DNA from: Corynebacterium glaucum
GTDB lineage: Bacteria; Actinomycetota; Actinomycetes; Mycobacteriales; Mycobacteriaceae
Length of the DNA: 64,000 nt
Direction: 5' to 3'
Assembly: GCF_002287505.1 (NCBI RefSeq)
Contig: NZ_CP019688.1
Coordinates: forward strand, 124,001-188,000
The position numbers and the translations under genes were made by a program. Shown in pieces: positions 7,925 through 17,827 of this stretch; position 1 is the first letter of the stretch; the number at the start of each line of letters is the position of its first letter. The notes under the pieces were generated by a model. The model was not told the origin of the DNA, searched no databases, and saw only the letters and a list, made by a program, of their open reading frames with translations.

Positions 7925-9197
7925 GGTAATCCTCCTGCTTGGTCAGCGCCTTCTTCAGGTCGCGGAACGCGGTGTAGTTTGCGAGCACCTCCACGCGGCC
8001 CGGCGGGCAGGCGCGGATCGCGTCAACGGGGTCGTGGATGAGCTGGTGGTCAATGCCCGCGTAGAGGAGGCGCACCGCGAGATCGGTGCCGCGCTCACCG
8101 GCGGCGATGACTTTCGTCTCGCCGAAATCCTCGAAGGCGACGTCCCACAGCCAGGAGACGTCTTCGCCGTCGCCCTGCTGCGCGTTGACGCCGATGACCA
8201 CGCCGTCCGCCTCGCGATCCAGCATGCTCAGCGCCTCCTGCCACCCGGCCGGGTTCTTGGCCAGCAAGAGGTGGATCTCGTGGTCGCCGAGGTGCACGGT
8301 GGAGTAGCGGCCGGCGACGTTGTCGATCTCCTCCGCCGCCGCCACCGCCTTCTCCAGCGGCACGCCGAACGCCTCGACGGCGCATGCGATCGCCTGGGCG
8401 GCGTTGCCGCGGTTCGCCTGGCCCGGCAGCTTGAGGTTGAGCGGGACCGTCTGGCCGTCGGGGGTGTGGAGGCCGTCGGCGTCGACCCACCAGTCGGGGT
8501 CGGGACGGCGGAAGTCGGTGCCGTCGACAAGCGGCTCGAGCCCGTACCAATCGCCGTCGTCGGTGCGCACGACATGGCCGCCGGAGCGCGGGTTGGTCAC
8601 CGAATCGCCGGCCCAGCCGCTGCCGGCCGCGACCCACACCACATTCGGGTGGTCCCAGGCGCACGAAGTGATCAGCACATCGTCGCAGTTCGCGATGATC
8701 GTCGCCTCCGGATGCTCCATCACCGCATTGCGCAGCGCGCGCTCAATCGAGTTGATCTCACCCACACGGTCAAGCTGGTCGCGGGAAAGGTTCAGCAGGA
8801 CCAGGGCCTCAGGAGCAAGACGCTTGGCGACGGCCGGCACGTGCAGCTCGTCCACCTCAAGGACAATATGGCTGGCGTCGCTACCCGCCATGAGCGCCGA
8901 GATAATGCCGGCATCCATGTTGTCGCCGCCGTCGTTGGTGGCCACGGTGTGGGTGGTGCGCATCGCGCTGGCGAGCATCCGGGTTGTGGTGGACTTGCCG
9001 TTGGTGCCGGTGACCAGCACTGCGGGGCGGCCGCGGCCGAGGGAGTCCATGATGTTCGGGTCGATCGCGCCGGCCACTAGGCCGCCGATCATGCCGCCGG
9101 CGCCGCGGCCGGTCGCGCGGGAGGCGGCGGTGGCGGCGCGTGCCGCGGTCACGGCTAGCGAAGATCGGATGCGGGCGAGGCGTCCTTGCTCGGTCAT
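7917..9197 (-). CDS. murT: Lipid II isoglutaminyl synthase, ligase subunit MurT
   Basis: A 426-residue Mur-ligase-type ATPase lacking the UDP-MurNAc-binding first domain. The P-loop is VLVTGTNGKSTTTRMLASAM. LLNLSRDQLDRVGE and the C-terminal DUF1727 region (VIGVNAQQGDGEDVSWLWDV) are diagnostic of MurT. With GatD it converts lipid II glutamate to isoglutamine, needed for peptidoglycan cross-linking. ATG 9197 (MTEQGRLARIRSS) is chosen over the upstream start at 9248, which would overlap the neighbouring gene. It is the first gene of the murT-gatD pair. Confidence 0.94.
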   Translation of the reverse strand: MTEQGRLARIRSSLAVTAARAATAASRATGRGAGGMIGGLVAGAIDPNIMDSLGRGRPAVLVTGTNGKSTTTRMLASAMRTTHTVATNDGGDNMDAGIISALMAGSDASHIVLEVDELHVPAVAKRLAPEALVLLNLSRDQLDRVGEINSIERALRNAVMEHPEATIIANCDDVLITSCAWDHPNVVWVAAGSGWAGDSVTNPRSGGHVVRTDDGDWYGLEPLVDGTDFRRPDPDWWVDADGLHTPDGQTVPLNLKLPGQANRGNAAQAIACAVEAFGVPLEKAVAAAEEIDNVAGRYSTVHLGDHEIHLLLAKNPAGWQEALSMLDREADGVVIGVNAQQGDGEDVSWLWDVAFEDFGETKVIAAGERGTDLAVRLLYAGIDHQLIHDPVDAIRACPPGRVEVLANYTAFRDLKKALTKQEDYRG

Positions 9198-9207
9198 GCG
9201 GCCTACG

Positions 9208-10260
9208 TTACTCCGGCCGCGCACCGGAGCCGGACTCCATTTCCGCAACCGCCCGCGTGAATTCCTCAGCGGACAGAATCGGGATGTTTTTGCGGTGCGC
9301 GTGCATCGCCTTGCCGCGCAGCTCCACGCCTTTGACCAGCGCGTCCGAAACGACCAGCGACGTCTGGCGCGACAACTTCTCCGAGTAAGTCAGCCCGGCA
9401 CGCACGGCGGCGTCGATGAGGGTGTCGGGGAACACGGCCACGTCGTCGGTGACCACCACTTCCATCCCCTTGCGCAGGCCCGCGTCCGCGACGTAGATGC
9501 CCGGGTTCTCCGCCGCCGCGCCCGCCTTCTGCGCGTCGACGCGCACGCTGCTGCGCTGCAGCCCGAACGCGTCCGCGGTGAGCTCGCCGGGATCGAGCTC
9601 CGCCAGCGCACCCGCACCGCGCAGCTGCAGAAACAGCTGCATCAGTGTCAGGGTGTGCGCCCGCATGCGCGCCTGCTCGAGTTCAAGGCGGTCGGCACCC
9701 GCCCCAGCACCGTTCGCTGCCTCGCCTCCCGGCGCCTCGACGCCCGGCACCGCGACGCCGAGCGCCGGCGCCACGGCCTGCAGCCGCGCATCCACCGGCA
9801 CGAACCCCTGCAGCCGCGCGCTGCCCAGCACGTCAACGATGCACGACGGCCGCGGCACGTGCCCGACCCGCTGCCGCCGCCGGTTGCCTTTCCCGCGCCG
9901 CGAACGGTTCGCCCGGGCAGCCGCGTTCATTGCCCGCCGCGCCTCGGAAACGACAAACCCCCAATCGCGTGGGGAGTCATACATTACGAGCACCCGGCCG
10001 TCGATAAGCTTGTTCAGGGTGCGCAACGAGCGAGCAAACCGGGGTGCCTGCGCGAAGTCGCCGACCTCGAGGCCGTGGACGTGGCGCGGGCCGGGGTCGC
10101 AACCCGGGTTGAACACCTGGTGGAATTCCTCGCCGATTTCGCCGACGGCGTTGAACGTCACCGCATCGAGCGTGAGCAGGCGCCCAGTCCCCGGGTGAAT
10201 CCCGGTTGTCAGCGCGTGCAGCACCACATACGGGTGGGCTGGCTCGTTCGGGGCGGTCAT
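9208..10260 (-). CDS. DnaQ-like exonuclease fold fused to BRCT, catalytic residues lost
   Basis: A 350-residue protein annotated in relatives as DNA polymerase III epsilon-like. The N-terminal domain keeps the fold (VVLHALTTGIHPGTGRLLTL; YDSPRDWGFVVSEAR). However, exo motif I, normally D-x-E-T-T-G, reads HALTTG, so both metal ligands are missing, and the exo III region (ARMRAHTLTLMQLFL) lacks the usual aspartate. The C-terminal about 85 residues form a BRCT domain (GMEVVVTDDV to TSLVVSDALV). A basic RSRRGKGNRRRQRVGH segment sits between them. It is probably a DNA or protein-binding scaffold, not a nuclease. The start could be ATG 10260 or 10269. Confidence 0.82.
   Translation of the reverse strand: MTAPNEPAHPYVVLHALTTGIHPGTGRLLTLDAVTFNAVGEIGEEFHQVFNPGCDPGPRHVHGLEVGDFAQAPRFARSLRTLNKLIDGRVLVMYDSPRDWGFVVSEARRAMNAAARANRSRRGKGNRRRQRVGHVPRPSCIVDVLGSARLQGFVPVDARLQAVAPALGVAVPGVEAPGGEAANGAGAGADRLELEQARMRAHTLTLMQLFLQLRGAGALAELDPGELTADAFGLQRSSVRVDAQKAGAAAENPGIYVADAGLRKGMEVVVTDDVAVFPDTLIDAAVRAGLTYSEKLSRQTSLVVSDALVKGVELRGKAMHAHRKNIPILSAEEFTRAVAEMESGSGARPE
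9999..10009 (+). repeat. Dispersed 11-mer CGTCGATAAGC, copy 5
   Basis: Antisense to the exonuclease-BRCT gene, which reads AAG CTT ATC GAC GGC (KLIDG). It lies 292 bases from the oppositely oriented copy 6. Confidence 0.9.
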
Positions 10261-10290
10261 TGTTCGCATCTTAGCTGCCAGGGGCTTTTC

Positions 10291-10301
10291 GCTTATCGAC
10301 G
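10291..10301 (-). repeat. Dispersed 11-mer CGTCGATAAGC, copy 6 (full 15-mer)
   Basis: Minus orientation, in the 49-base gap between two minus-strand genes. Followed by GCCCCC on the plus strand, so the complete 15-mer is present. Confidence 0.92.
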
Positions 10302-10309
10302 CCCCCTTG

Positions 10310-11572
10310 CTACCGCCCTACCGGCACCTCCGCCGCCCCTGCCGGCGCGCTCGCAGGCGCGTTGGGGACGTTGGGCGCGTTGGGCGCGTAGGGCACAGCG
10401 GATGGCGGCGCAGATTGCGGGGCGGTGCCCAGTGGCGCGGCTGGCGGAGCCGACTGCGGGGCCGACGGTGGCGCAGTCCCGAGTGGAGGGGACGCTGGTT
10501 CGGCTGGGGCCGCCGTCGGTGGCGCTGTAGACGGCGGGGCAGTGTTGGCTGGCTCGCTGGTCGTGTTGAGCACCGTCACCGAGTCGTCGTCTTCGGTCTG
10601 CACTTGCTGGCTGAGCACCACCGCGCCGGCGACGATGAGCACGAGGGCGGCGACCAAGATCACCGCGCCGATGATGAGGTTGGTGCGCGGGTTGCGTACG
10701 TCGGTGTGCGCGGTCTCCTCGGTCTCGGCGGCAAATGCGGCCGCGGCGGCTTCCTCGTCGGCTTCGTACTGGTGCTCGCTGGGCACTTCGACGGGCTCGG
10801 CGACCGGTTTGATGGGGGAGAACGAGGAGGTCACCGACGGATCGGCGAGGAAACCGGGACGGGTCAGCGCGTCGAGACCCGGGAGCGGGGAGATGGCGGG
10901 GAACTCGTCGACATAGTCGACGTCCACCGGACCGACGGTGATGGTCAGCTGCGGCTGCCCGCCGACGGGCGCGTGGTAGCCGCGGGCCACGGCGGTCAGG
11001 CCGCGGCGCTCGAGGGCGCGCAGCGTAGGTTCGAGCGCGGCGCTGGTTGCCGGGTCGAGGTGGGCGACGTCGTTGCCGTCGAGACGCACCACGACGTCGC
11101 CAGCGTCGTCGAAGCCGACCGTGGTCAGGACGTGTTTGCGACCCATTTCCAGCGCTTCGGGCGCATCCTCGTCGTACACGATGTCGGTGGGGCGGCCCGG
11201 CTCGAGGAAGACCCACGGTTCGCTCGGCGGCTGATTTTCCGGCAGCAGCAGGCCGGGGCGCGGGAGGCGGACGGAAAGCTCGGAGTTAACGGCGTCGAGA
11301 CGCGTCGCGCGCACCGTGACCTGGGGGACGAGGCCAGTGTTGATGATTTGGTAGAGCTCGGGGTACTCGCGGGCGTCGTCAGTGCTTACTGCCCCGAGCA
11401 CGACATTGTCGCTTTCGATGACGAACCCGGCGCTGTTGGCGCGGGGGAGCAGCGTCGCCGGCAGGTCGATGACCTTGCTGCCGGCAGATTCGAGGAGGTA
11501 GGCGACGATCACCCGGTCCAAGTCGATCGCGGAGACACTGCGCACGGCCCCAAGGCCATGGTCCGGAATCAC
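10310..11572 (-). CDS. Membrane protein with proline/alanine-rich tail, unknown function
   Basis: About 420 residues. A soluble N-terminal region (about 1-270, repeated Asp-rich segments such as VRLDGNDVAHLDPATSAALE) is followed by an acidic stretch, one transmembrane helix (LIIGAVILVAALVLIVAGAV) and a Pro/Ala/Ser-rich tail of about 100 residues with repeated GTAPPSAPQSAPP units. This suggests a cytoplasmic sensory or binding part and a wall-spanning tail, or the reverse. No family was recognised. The first standard start in frame is GTG 11572, but the only strong ribosome binding site (GGGAGG, complement of 11600-11605) is placed for an ATC codon at 11590. Confidence 0.72.
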   Translation of the reverse strand: MIPDHGLGAVRSVSAIDLDRVIVAYLLESAGSKVIDLPATLLPRANSAGFVIESDNVVLGAVSTDDAREYPELYQIINTGLVPQVTVRATRLDAVNSELSVRLPRPGLLLPENQPPSEPWVFLEPGRPTDIVYDEDAPEALEMGRKHVLTTVGFDDAGDVVVRLDGNDVAHLDPATSAALEPTLRALERRGLTAVARGYHAPVGGQPQLTITVGPVDVDYVDEFPAISPLPGLDALTRPGFLADPSVTSSFSPIKPVAEPVEVPSEHQYEADEEAAAAAFAAETEETAHTDVRNPRTNLIIGAVILVAALVLIVAGAVVLSQQVQTEDDDSVTVLNTTSEPANTAPPSTAPPTAAPAEPASPPLGTAPPSAPQSAPPAAPLGTAPQSAPPSAVPYAPNAPNVPNAPASAPAGAAEVPVGR

Positions 11573-11726
11573 ATACGGCGTAGCGCGGATGCGTCGTCAC
11601 CTCCCATGGCCATGTGTAGTTACTTATCCGCGTTTACATTACAACCGTTCCTTAGCGGGGGCGAGACAGATAGGTCAGATTCGTATGGCCTATTTGTTAC
11701 GGCTGCCCCCGCACGGCCCCTTGCCG

Positions 11727-13624
<1,898 letters not shown>

Positions 13625-13655
13625 GCGGTGCTCACTTCTGGAGCAAAGTTTAGGC

Positions 13656-13698
13656 CACGGCCGGCAAGCACTACATCCGCGACGGGGTGCCGGCCGTG
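13656..13698 (-). promoter_or_regulatory. Leucine attenuator hairpin between leader peptide and leuA
   Basis: CACGGCCGGCA (complement of 13688-13698) pairs with TGCCGGCCGTG (complement of 13656-13666), an 11-bp GC-rich stem that follows the leader peptide stop by 24 bases. No strong U-run follows (GCCTAAACTTTG), so it could act as an attenuator terminator or through competing structures. Which mechanism applies cannot be told from the sequence. Confidence 0.7.
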
Positions 13699-13722
13699 TG
13701 GTTGATCGGGGTTGATCAGAGC

Positions 13723-13767
13723 CTAATTCCCGCCGCGGCGTAGAAGGAGAAGCGCTCGCTGCGACAT
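13723..13767 (-). CDS. leuL: Leucine leader peptide, 14 residues
   Basis: ATG 13767 to TAG 13723 encodes MSQRALLLLRRGGN with four consecutive leucines (CTT CTC CTT CTA), a classic ribosome-stalling sensor for charged tRNA-Leu. It sits 154 bases upstream of leuA in the same direction, with a strong hairpin between. No ribosome binding site precedes it, and a -10 like TAGGCT ends only 7 bases before the ATG, so the transcript is probably leaderless. Attenuators of this kind upstream of leuA are known from actinobacteria. This assignment is by inspection. Confidence 0.85.
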   Translation of the reverse strand: MSQRALLLLRRGGN

Positions 13768-13774
13768 GTGACGC

Positions 13775-13780
13775 AGCCTA
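13775..13780 (-). promoter_or_regulatory. Probable -10 element of the leuL-leuA promoter
   Basis: TAGGCT preceded by TGTG (extended -10 form) on the minus strand. A TTGTGC lies 19 bases further upstream. Predicted transcription start falls at or next to the leuL ATG. Confidence 0.5.
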
Positions 13781-13842
13781 CACAACTGGCGCGGCTGCGG
13801 CACAAGGATTGCCAAAAATTCTCGGCGCGGGCAAATGCGCGC

Positions 13843-13884
13843 GGCCGATTTCGCGCGGCCGATTTCGCGCGGCCGATTTCGCGC
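13843..13884. repeat. Three tandem 14-base repeats downstream of the HNH gene
   Basis: The unit GGCCGATTTCGCGC occurs at 13843-13856, 13857-13870 and 13871-13884 without change. The array is bounded on both sides by copies of GCGCGGGCAAATGCGCGC (left at 13825-13842, right at 13881-13898). It occupies the gap between the leuA promoter and the HNH gene end. Confidence 0.9.
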
Positions 13885-13929
13885 GGGCAAATGCGCGCGG
13901 GCGAACCGCCGGTCGAGCTACGGGCCGAG

Positions 13930-15036
13930 CTACCGGCCGAACAGCGTCTGCATCGCGCCGTACGGGTGGTAGTTGTTGGGCACTGCGTATCCCCGCGGCG
14001 ACACCCAGGTCGGCGCCCCGCGCACGTTTTCTATCCGGCCGCGCCGCTTCCGGTGCGTGTCATCGTCGTTGGTGCGGTTGTGGTACCGGCACAGCATCGC
14101 CAGGTTGCGCATGTTTGTCTCGCCGCCGTGTTTCCACGCGACGATGTGGTGCGCTTCGCAAGAGTCGGCGCCGTGGCGGCAGTCCGGCACCGGGCACACC
14201 GGGTTCGCGGCGCGCGCCAGCACGCGCTGCTTCTCGTTCGCGCAACGCTCGCCGCGGTACAGGTTCACCGCGCCGTCCTCTGCGTGAAACACCGCCACTC
14301 GCACCCCGTACGCCGGGTTGGAAAAGTAGCGGGCCAGGTACTCGGCACCCGTGATGGTCGTGCCGTCGGTGAGCCCGAAGCGGACCTCGTTCGGGTCAGC
14401 TTCGTCGTTCAGCACCTTCGCCAGCTCCGGCGCGGGCACCAGCACCAGCGGCTGCGGCGCCGCGCACGGCACGCCAGCCTGCGAGCCATCACCGCGCATG
14501 ATCCGCACAAAGTTGGCTGCCAGCTGCGGGCCGGCCGGCCGATCCGGGTCAATCCCGCGGGTCACGGCATGCTCAAGGTCCGCGATGTCGCGCTCGTCGG
14601 CAGTCACAGTCACCGTTCGCTTGCCCATGCGCGAGCGGCTAAACGACGCCCCGTCGCTCGGCGCCACCTGCTCCACCGGCACCAGCCGCTTCAGCATTCG
14701 CGCGAACGATTGGTACGATCCCGGCCGCGCCGCCGCCAGCTCCTCCAGCACGTCGAGGCGGGTGCGTGTTCGCTCCCGCGCCCCCACCGCGTCCAGCCGC
14801 CGCTCGATCAACGCCAGCTGGTCCAGGGAAAACGTGCCGCGACGCACGAGATCCACCGCGCGGGCTTGCTGGCGGTGGGCGGTGGTGGGGGCGACGTAGA
14901 CGTCGTAAAGCTTGGCCCAATCCCGAACCTTGCCGGGCTCGATTCCGGCGTCGAGTGCTGCTTGCTTGTCGAACCCGGCCAGCGTGTCCAGAACACTGCC
15001 GGACATGGCCTGAAGGAACGAAGCAAACGAAGTCAT
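13930..15036 (-). CDS. HNH endonuclease, DUF222 type
   Basis: A 368-residue protein with the two-part layout common in corynebacteria and mycobacteria. A helical DUF222-like region covers about residues 1-260, followed by an HNH nuclease domain (CPVPDCRHGADSCEAHHIVA, then GGETNMRNLAMLCRYHN). The paired cysteines bind a structural metal, HH supplies the catalytic histidine, and the final H/N complete the motif. Such genes are often multicopy and variably present, and are thought to be linked to mobile DNA. No intein, intron or transposase is next to it. The biological role is unknown. Confidence 0.88.
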   Translation of the reverse strand: MTSFASFLQAMSGSVLDTLAGFDKQAALDAGIEPGKVRDWAKLYDVYVAPTTAHRQQARAVDLVRRGTFSLDQLALIERRLDAVGARERTRTRLDVLEELAAARPGSYQSFARMLKRLVPVEQVAPSDGASFSRSRMGKRTVTVTADERDIADLEHAVTRGIDPDRPAGPQLAANFVRIMRGDGSQAGVPCAAPQPLVLVPAPELAKVLNDEADPNEVRFGLTDGTTITGAEYLARYFSNPAYGVRVAVFHAEDGAVNLYRGERCANEKQRVLARAANPVCPVPDCRHGADSCEAHHIVAWKHGGETNMRNLAMLCRYHNRTNDDDTHRKRRGRIENVRGAPTWVSPRGYAVPNNYHPYGAMQTLFGR

Positions 15037-15125
15037 GCTCCGAACGCTAACCCGCCGCGCGCCCCGCCGGAACCCCTCGCACGCGCATCATAATGTGCAG
15101 GTCAGATGGAACCGGCCCGCACCCG

Positions 15126-15776
15126 CTAGAGCCACCCGCGCTCAAGCGCGATGGTGTAGGCCTCGAAGCGGTTCGCCGCTCCCGTTTTGGCAATTGCGGA
15201 AGACACGTAGTTCCGCGTCGTGCCGGGCGCGAGGTGTGCGGCCTCGGCGATCGCGTCGATCGAGCCGCCGCGCCCCGCCAGCAACAGCACCTCGGCTTCG
15301 CGCTCGGTCAGCGGCGAGTCGCCCGCAGCAATGGTCGCGGCCGCCAGCTCGGGGTCGATGTGCCGCTTGCCCGCGTGCGCCGCGCGAATCGCCGCCGCAA
15401 AGTCCTCGGCAGAGGAAGTCTTCGGCAGCACCCCCAGCACACCAGCAGCAAGCGCTCGCTTAACGACGCCCGGCCGCGCGTGACTCGTCACCACCACAAC
15501 CCCGGCATCGATCCGCGCAGCCACGGCAACGCCGTCCATGCCGGCACCATCCACGTCGCTGTTGGAATCGCCTTTGTGATCACTGCTCAGCTGCAAATCC
15601 GTGACCACCACGTCGGGGCGGGTTTCGGGGTTGTCCGAAACCGTGGACCACCAGGTGAGGAATTCGTGAGCCGAGTAGGCGACGTGGACGACGTCGATGT
15701 CGTCCTCCAGGCTGATCAGGGTGGCGAGGGAGTTGGCGACCAAGGTTTCGTCGTCAAGCAAAGCGACGGTGATCAT
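15126..15776 (-). CDS. Two-component response regulator, NarL/LuxR family
   Basis: A 216-residue regulator. The receiver domain has the acidic pocket DDE (residues 7-9), the phospho-acceptor aspartate in VVTDLQLSS and the lysine in GVLPKTSSAEDF. A longer than usual loop (HKGDSNSDVDGAGMDGVA) follows the phospho-acceptor. The C-terminal LuxR helix-turn-helix is LTEREAEVLLLAGRGGSIDA to APGTTRNYVSSAIAKTG. The start ATG overlaps the stop of the kinase gene by 4 bases. Likely controls the ABC exporter of the same operon. Confidence 0.92.
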   Translation of the reverse strand: MITVALLDDETLVANSLATLISLEDDIDVVHVAYSAHEFLTWWSTVSDNPETRPDVVVTDLQLSSDHKGDSNSDVDGAGMDGVAVAARIDAGVVVVTSHARPGVVKRALAAGVLGVLPKTSSAEDFAAAIRAAHAGKRHIDPELAAATIAAGDSPLTEREAEVLLLAGRGGSIDAIAEAAHLAPGTTRNYVSSAIAKTGAANRFEAYTIALERGWL

Positions 15777-16978
15777 GCGCCTACCTTAAGCGCGACCGTG
15801 AAGCTGTTGGGGGACTGCTCGACCGTGAGGTGCGCGGAGTGTGCTGCGGCGCGGTGGCGCAGGCCCTCGAGCCCGGCGCCGGGGCGATCGGAGGGTTCCG
15901 GGTGGTCGTTGGTGACGGTGATGGCTTCCGGAGTGACCTCGATGGTGACCTGCGTGGCTTGGGAGTGGCGCAGCACGTTGGTGGCGGCCTCCCGAACGAA
16001 CCAGGCGGCGGTCTCGCGCAGGTGGGCGGGCACGTCGGCGCTGGTGCCGGTGATGGTGACGGTGGCGCCGGCGTCGGTGAGCACCTGCTTCGCGCCGGCG
16101 AGCTCCGTGGCGAGGTCGGGGGTGCGATAGCGGTTGACCACGTGGCGCATGTCGGCGGCCGCGGTCTGGGTGAGCTGGTGGAGCTCGGTGAGCTCGTCGG
16201 TCAGGCGCGGGTCATTTCGTGCGGCAAGGGCTTGAGCGAGCTGTGTCTTGATGGTCATCGCTGCGAGGTGCTGGCCCATCGTGTCGTGCAGGTCCTGAGA
16301 GAGGCGCAGGCGCTCCTCGGCGACGGAAAGCTTCGCTTCAAGCTGGCGGGCGCGCTCCGTTTCAATCATCGCGCGGGAGTACCACAAGGTCATGGGCGCC
16401 ATCGCTCCGAACGCCACGCTGTATGCCACCAGCACAACCGCGAAGTTTCCGCCAGCGACGGTGGCGACAGTCACCGCGGCGGCCACGATCAATGCTGCCG
16501 AAAAGGCAACGCTGTGACGCACAAACGGTAGGTAGGCGATGAGAATAATGAAGTAGATGCCAAGCGCGGCCGTCCCGGCACCCCAGGTGTACGTCCCCGG
16601 TGCCAGCGCGGCGACCGCGCAGCTCACGGCCAGCGCTGCCAGCTGCACCACGAGGCCGATCCGCAGCCACGCTTCGCCGTGTGGGTGCGGTTCGAGCCGC
16701 AGTTTCGGGTTGGTGTGCAGGGCAACCGACCCGGCGGCGCAGGACACGAACGCGACTGCGACGCCTGCGAACAGCGCTGGTCCCCAGTGTGGGGCTCGAA
16801 CAACCGAATTGAACGCGATCACCGAGATGACAAACCACGGCGCTCCGACTATGGACCACCGGTTCACTGCCAAGAAGCGTGCCGAGTAGTCCATGTTGCG
16901 CCAGGTCGTTCGCTTGGCCGGGCGGGGCGCAGGTGCTGGCGGTGCTGGCGGTGCAGGCGGAGTCGGGGGTATTGACAT
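15773..16978 (-). CDS. Sensor histidine kinase, NarL-partner type
   Basis: A 401-residue membrane kinase. A short Pro/Ala repeat at the N-terminus (PPTPPAPPAPPAPAP) is followed by about six transmembrane helices without a large extracytoplasmic loop. Then come the dimerisation/phospho-acceptor HisKA_3 motif (LSQDLHDTMGQHLAAM, about residue 230) and a HATPase domain with REAATNVLRHSQ and GAGLEGLRHR. The architecture suggests it senses membrane-embedded or intramembrane signals. It is encoded after the ABC permease and before its cognate regulator. Confidence 0.92.
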   Translation of the reverse strand: MSIPPTPPAPPAPPAPAPRPAKRTTWRNMDYSARFLAVNRWSIVGAPWFVISVIAFNSVVRAPHWGPALFAGVAVAFVSCAAGSVALHTNPKLRLEPHPHGEAWLRIGLVVQLAALAVSCAVAALAPGTYTWGAGTAALGIYFIILIAYLPFVRHSVAFSAALIVAAAVTVATVAGGNFAVVLVAYSVAFGAMAPMTLWYSRAMIETERARQLEAKLSVAEERLRLSQDLHDTMGQHLAAMTIKTQLAQALAARNDPRLTDELTELHQLTQTAAADMRHVVNRYRTPDLATELAGAKQVLTDAGATVTITGTSADVPAHLRETAAWFVREAATNVLRHSQATQVTIEVTPEAITVTNDHPEPSDRPGAGLEGLRHRAAAHSAHLTVEQSPNSFTVALKVGA

Positions 16979-16999
16979 GGTGGCCCTTAACAGTAGCGC

Positions 17000-17827
17000 C
17001 TAGCGATGCGTCTCCCAGCGCATGTACTTGTACCCGCCCCAGATCAGCACCACAGCCCACGCGGCAAGGATGAGCAGCTGCACCCAGGAGTCGGCAAGCG
17101 TTGCGCTGAAGCTCTCACCGATCCAGCCCTCGCGGAACAAGTCAATCGCGAGCGCAAACGGGGTGCGATCCAGGACATTGGCCACGCCTTCGGGCATGAG
17201 CTCGCGGAAGGTGGACTGCGACAGGATCATGAGTATCAGTACCGGCATGGAGGTGATCTGCGCGTTCTCCGCATTCGCCGTGAACGTGCTGGTGAGCAGT
17301 GCCAGCCCATGGGAAACCGCGATGCCCAGGACCATCACCGCGAGCATCAACAGCGGGTTCACCGGCCACACGTGCGGCACCGGCGGCTCGATCGGTATGA
17401 ACATCGACATCGTCGAAAACGCCACCACAATGACCACGGTAAGCCCGAGCATTGCCACCGCAAGAGGCACACAGATCGCGGTGAGAATTTCCCAATCGCG
17501 CGACTCGCCGGTGCGCAGCCGCTTGAGCACTTTCTCATCACGCCTGGTCACCGCCATTGAAAGCGCCGGATAATATAACCCAAAAGCCAGCGCAAAAAGG
17601 ATGAAAATCTCCGCGGCGGCCGCGGTCGAACCCACCGATTGATCACCCACCACCCACACGAACAGCGGCAGCACCGCAGGAAACAGCAGCGCCAGGATCA
17701 CCAGCAGTCGGTTGCGCGTGAATTGCAGCCATTCAGCTCGGCCCAACGCTCGCAGTCTGCTTATCGACGCCCCACCGCCACGCTCAGGCAACGCAGTCGG
17801 GGAGGGAGAGGTCTGTACAGAAGTCAT
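17000..17827 (-). CDS. ABC-2 type transporter permease
   Basis: A 275-residue integral membrane protein with about six helices (LLVILALLFPAVLPLFVWVV, IFILFALAFGLYYPALSMAV, AMLGLTVVIVVAFSTMSMF, and others), typical of ABC-2 exporters for drugs, lipids or peptides. It starts at ATG 17827, overlapping the ATPase stop by 4 bases, so the two form one transporter. The N-terminal cytoplasmic tail contains GGGASIS, a sense copy of the dispersed DNA motif. The substrate is not predictable. Linkage to a NarL-type two-component system resembles antibiotic-sensing efflux modules. Confidence 0.88.
   Translation of the reverse strand: MTSVQTSPSPTALPERGGGASISRLRALGRAEWLQFTRNRLLVILALLFPAVLPLFVWVVGDQSVGSTAAAAEIFILFALAFGLYYPALSMAVTRRDEKVLKRLRTGESRDWEILTAICVPLAVAMLGLTVVIVVAFSTMSMFIPIEPPVPHVWPVNPLLMLAVMVLGIAVSHGLALLTSTFTANAENAQITSMPVLILMILSQSTFRELMPEGVANVLDRTPFALAIDLFREGWIGESFSATLADSWVQLLILAAWAVVLIWGGYKYMRWETHR
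17759..17769 (-). repeat. Dispersed 11-mer CGTCGATAAGC, copy 7 (full 15-mer)
   Basis: Sense orientation near the 5' end of the ABC permease gene, read GGG GCG TCG ATA AGC (GASIS), in the N-terminal tail in front of the first membrane helix. Confidence 0.92.

Noticed and set aside
8320..10530. Plus-strand open frame of 736 residues over murT and the exonuclease gene
   Set aside because: Its translation is Ser/Arg/Pro-rich shadow sequence. MurT and the exonuclease-BRCT protein on the other strand have clear motifs.
13843..13884. CRISPR array suggested by short regular repeats
   Set aside because: The 14-base units are directly abutting with no spacers, and no cas genes are present in the window.
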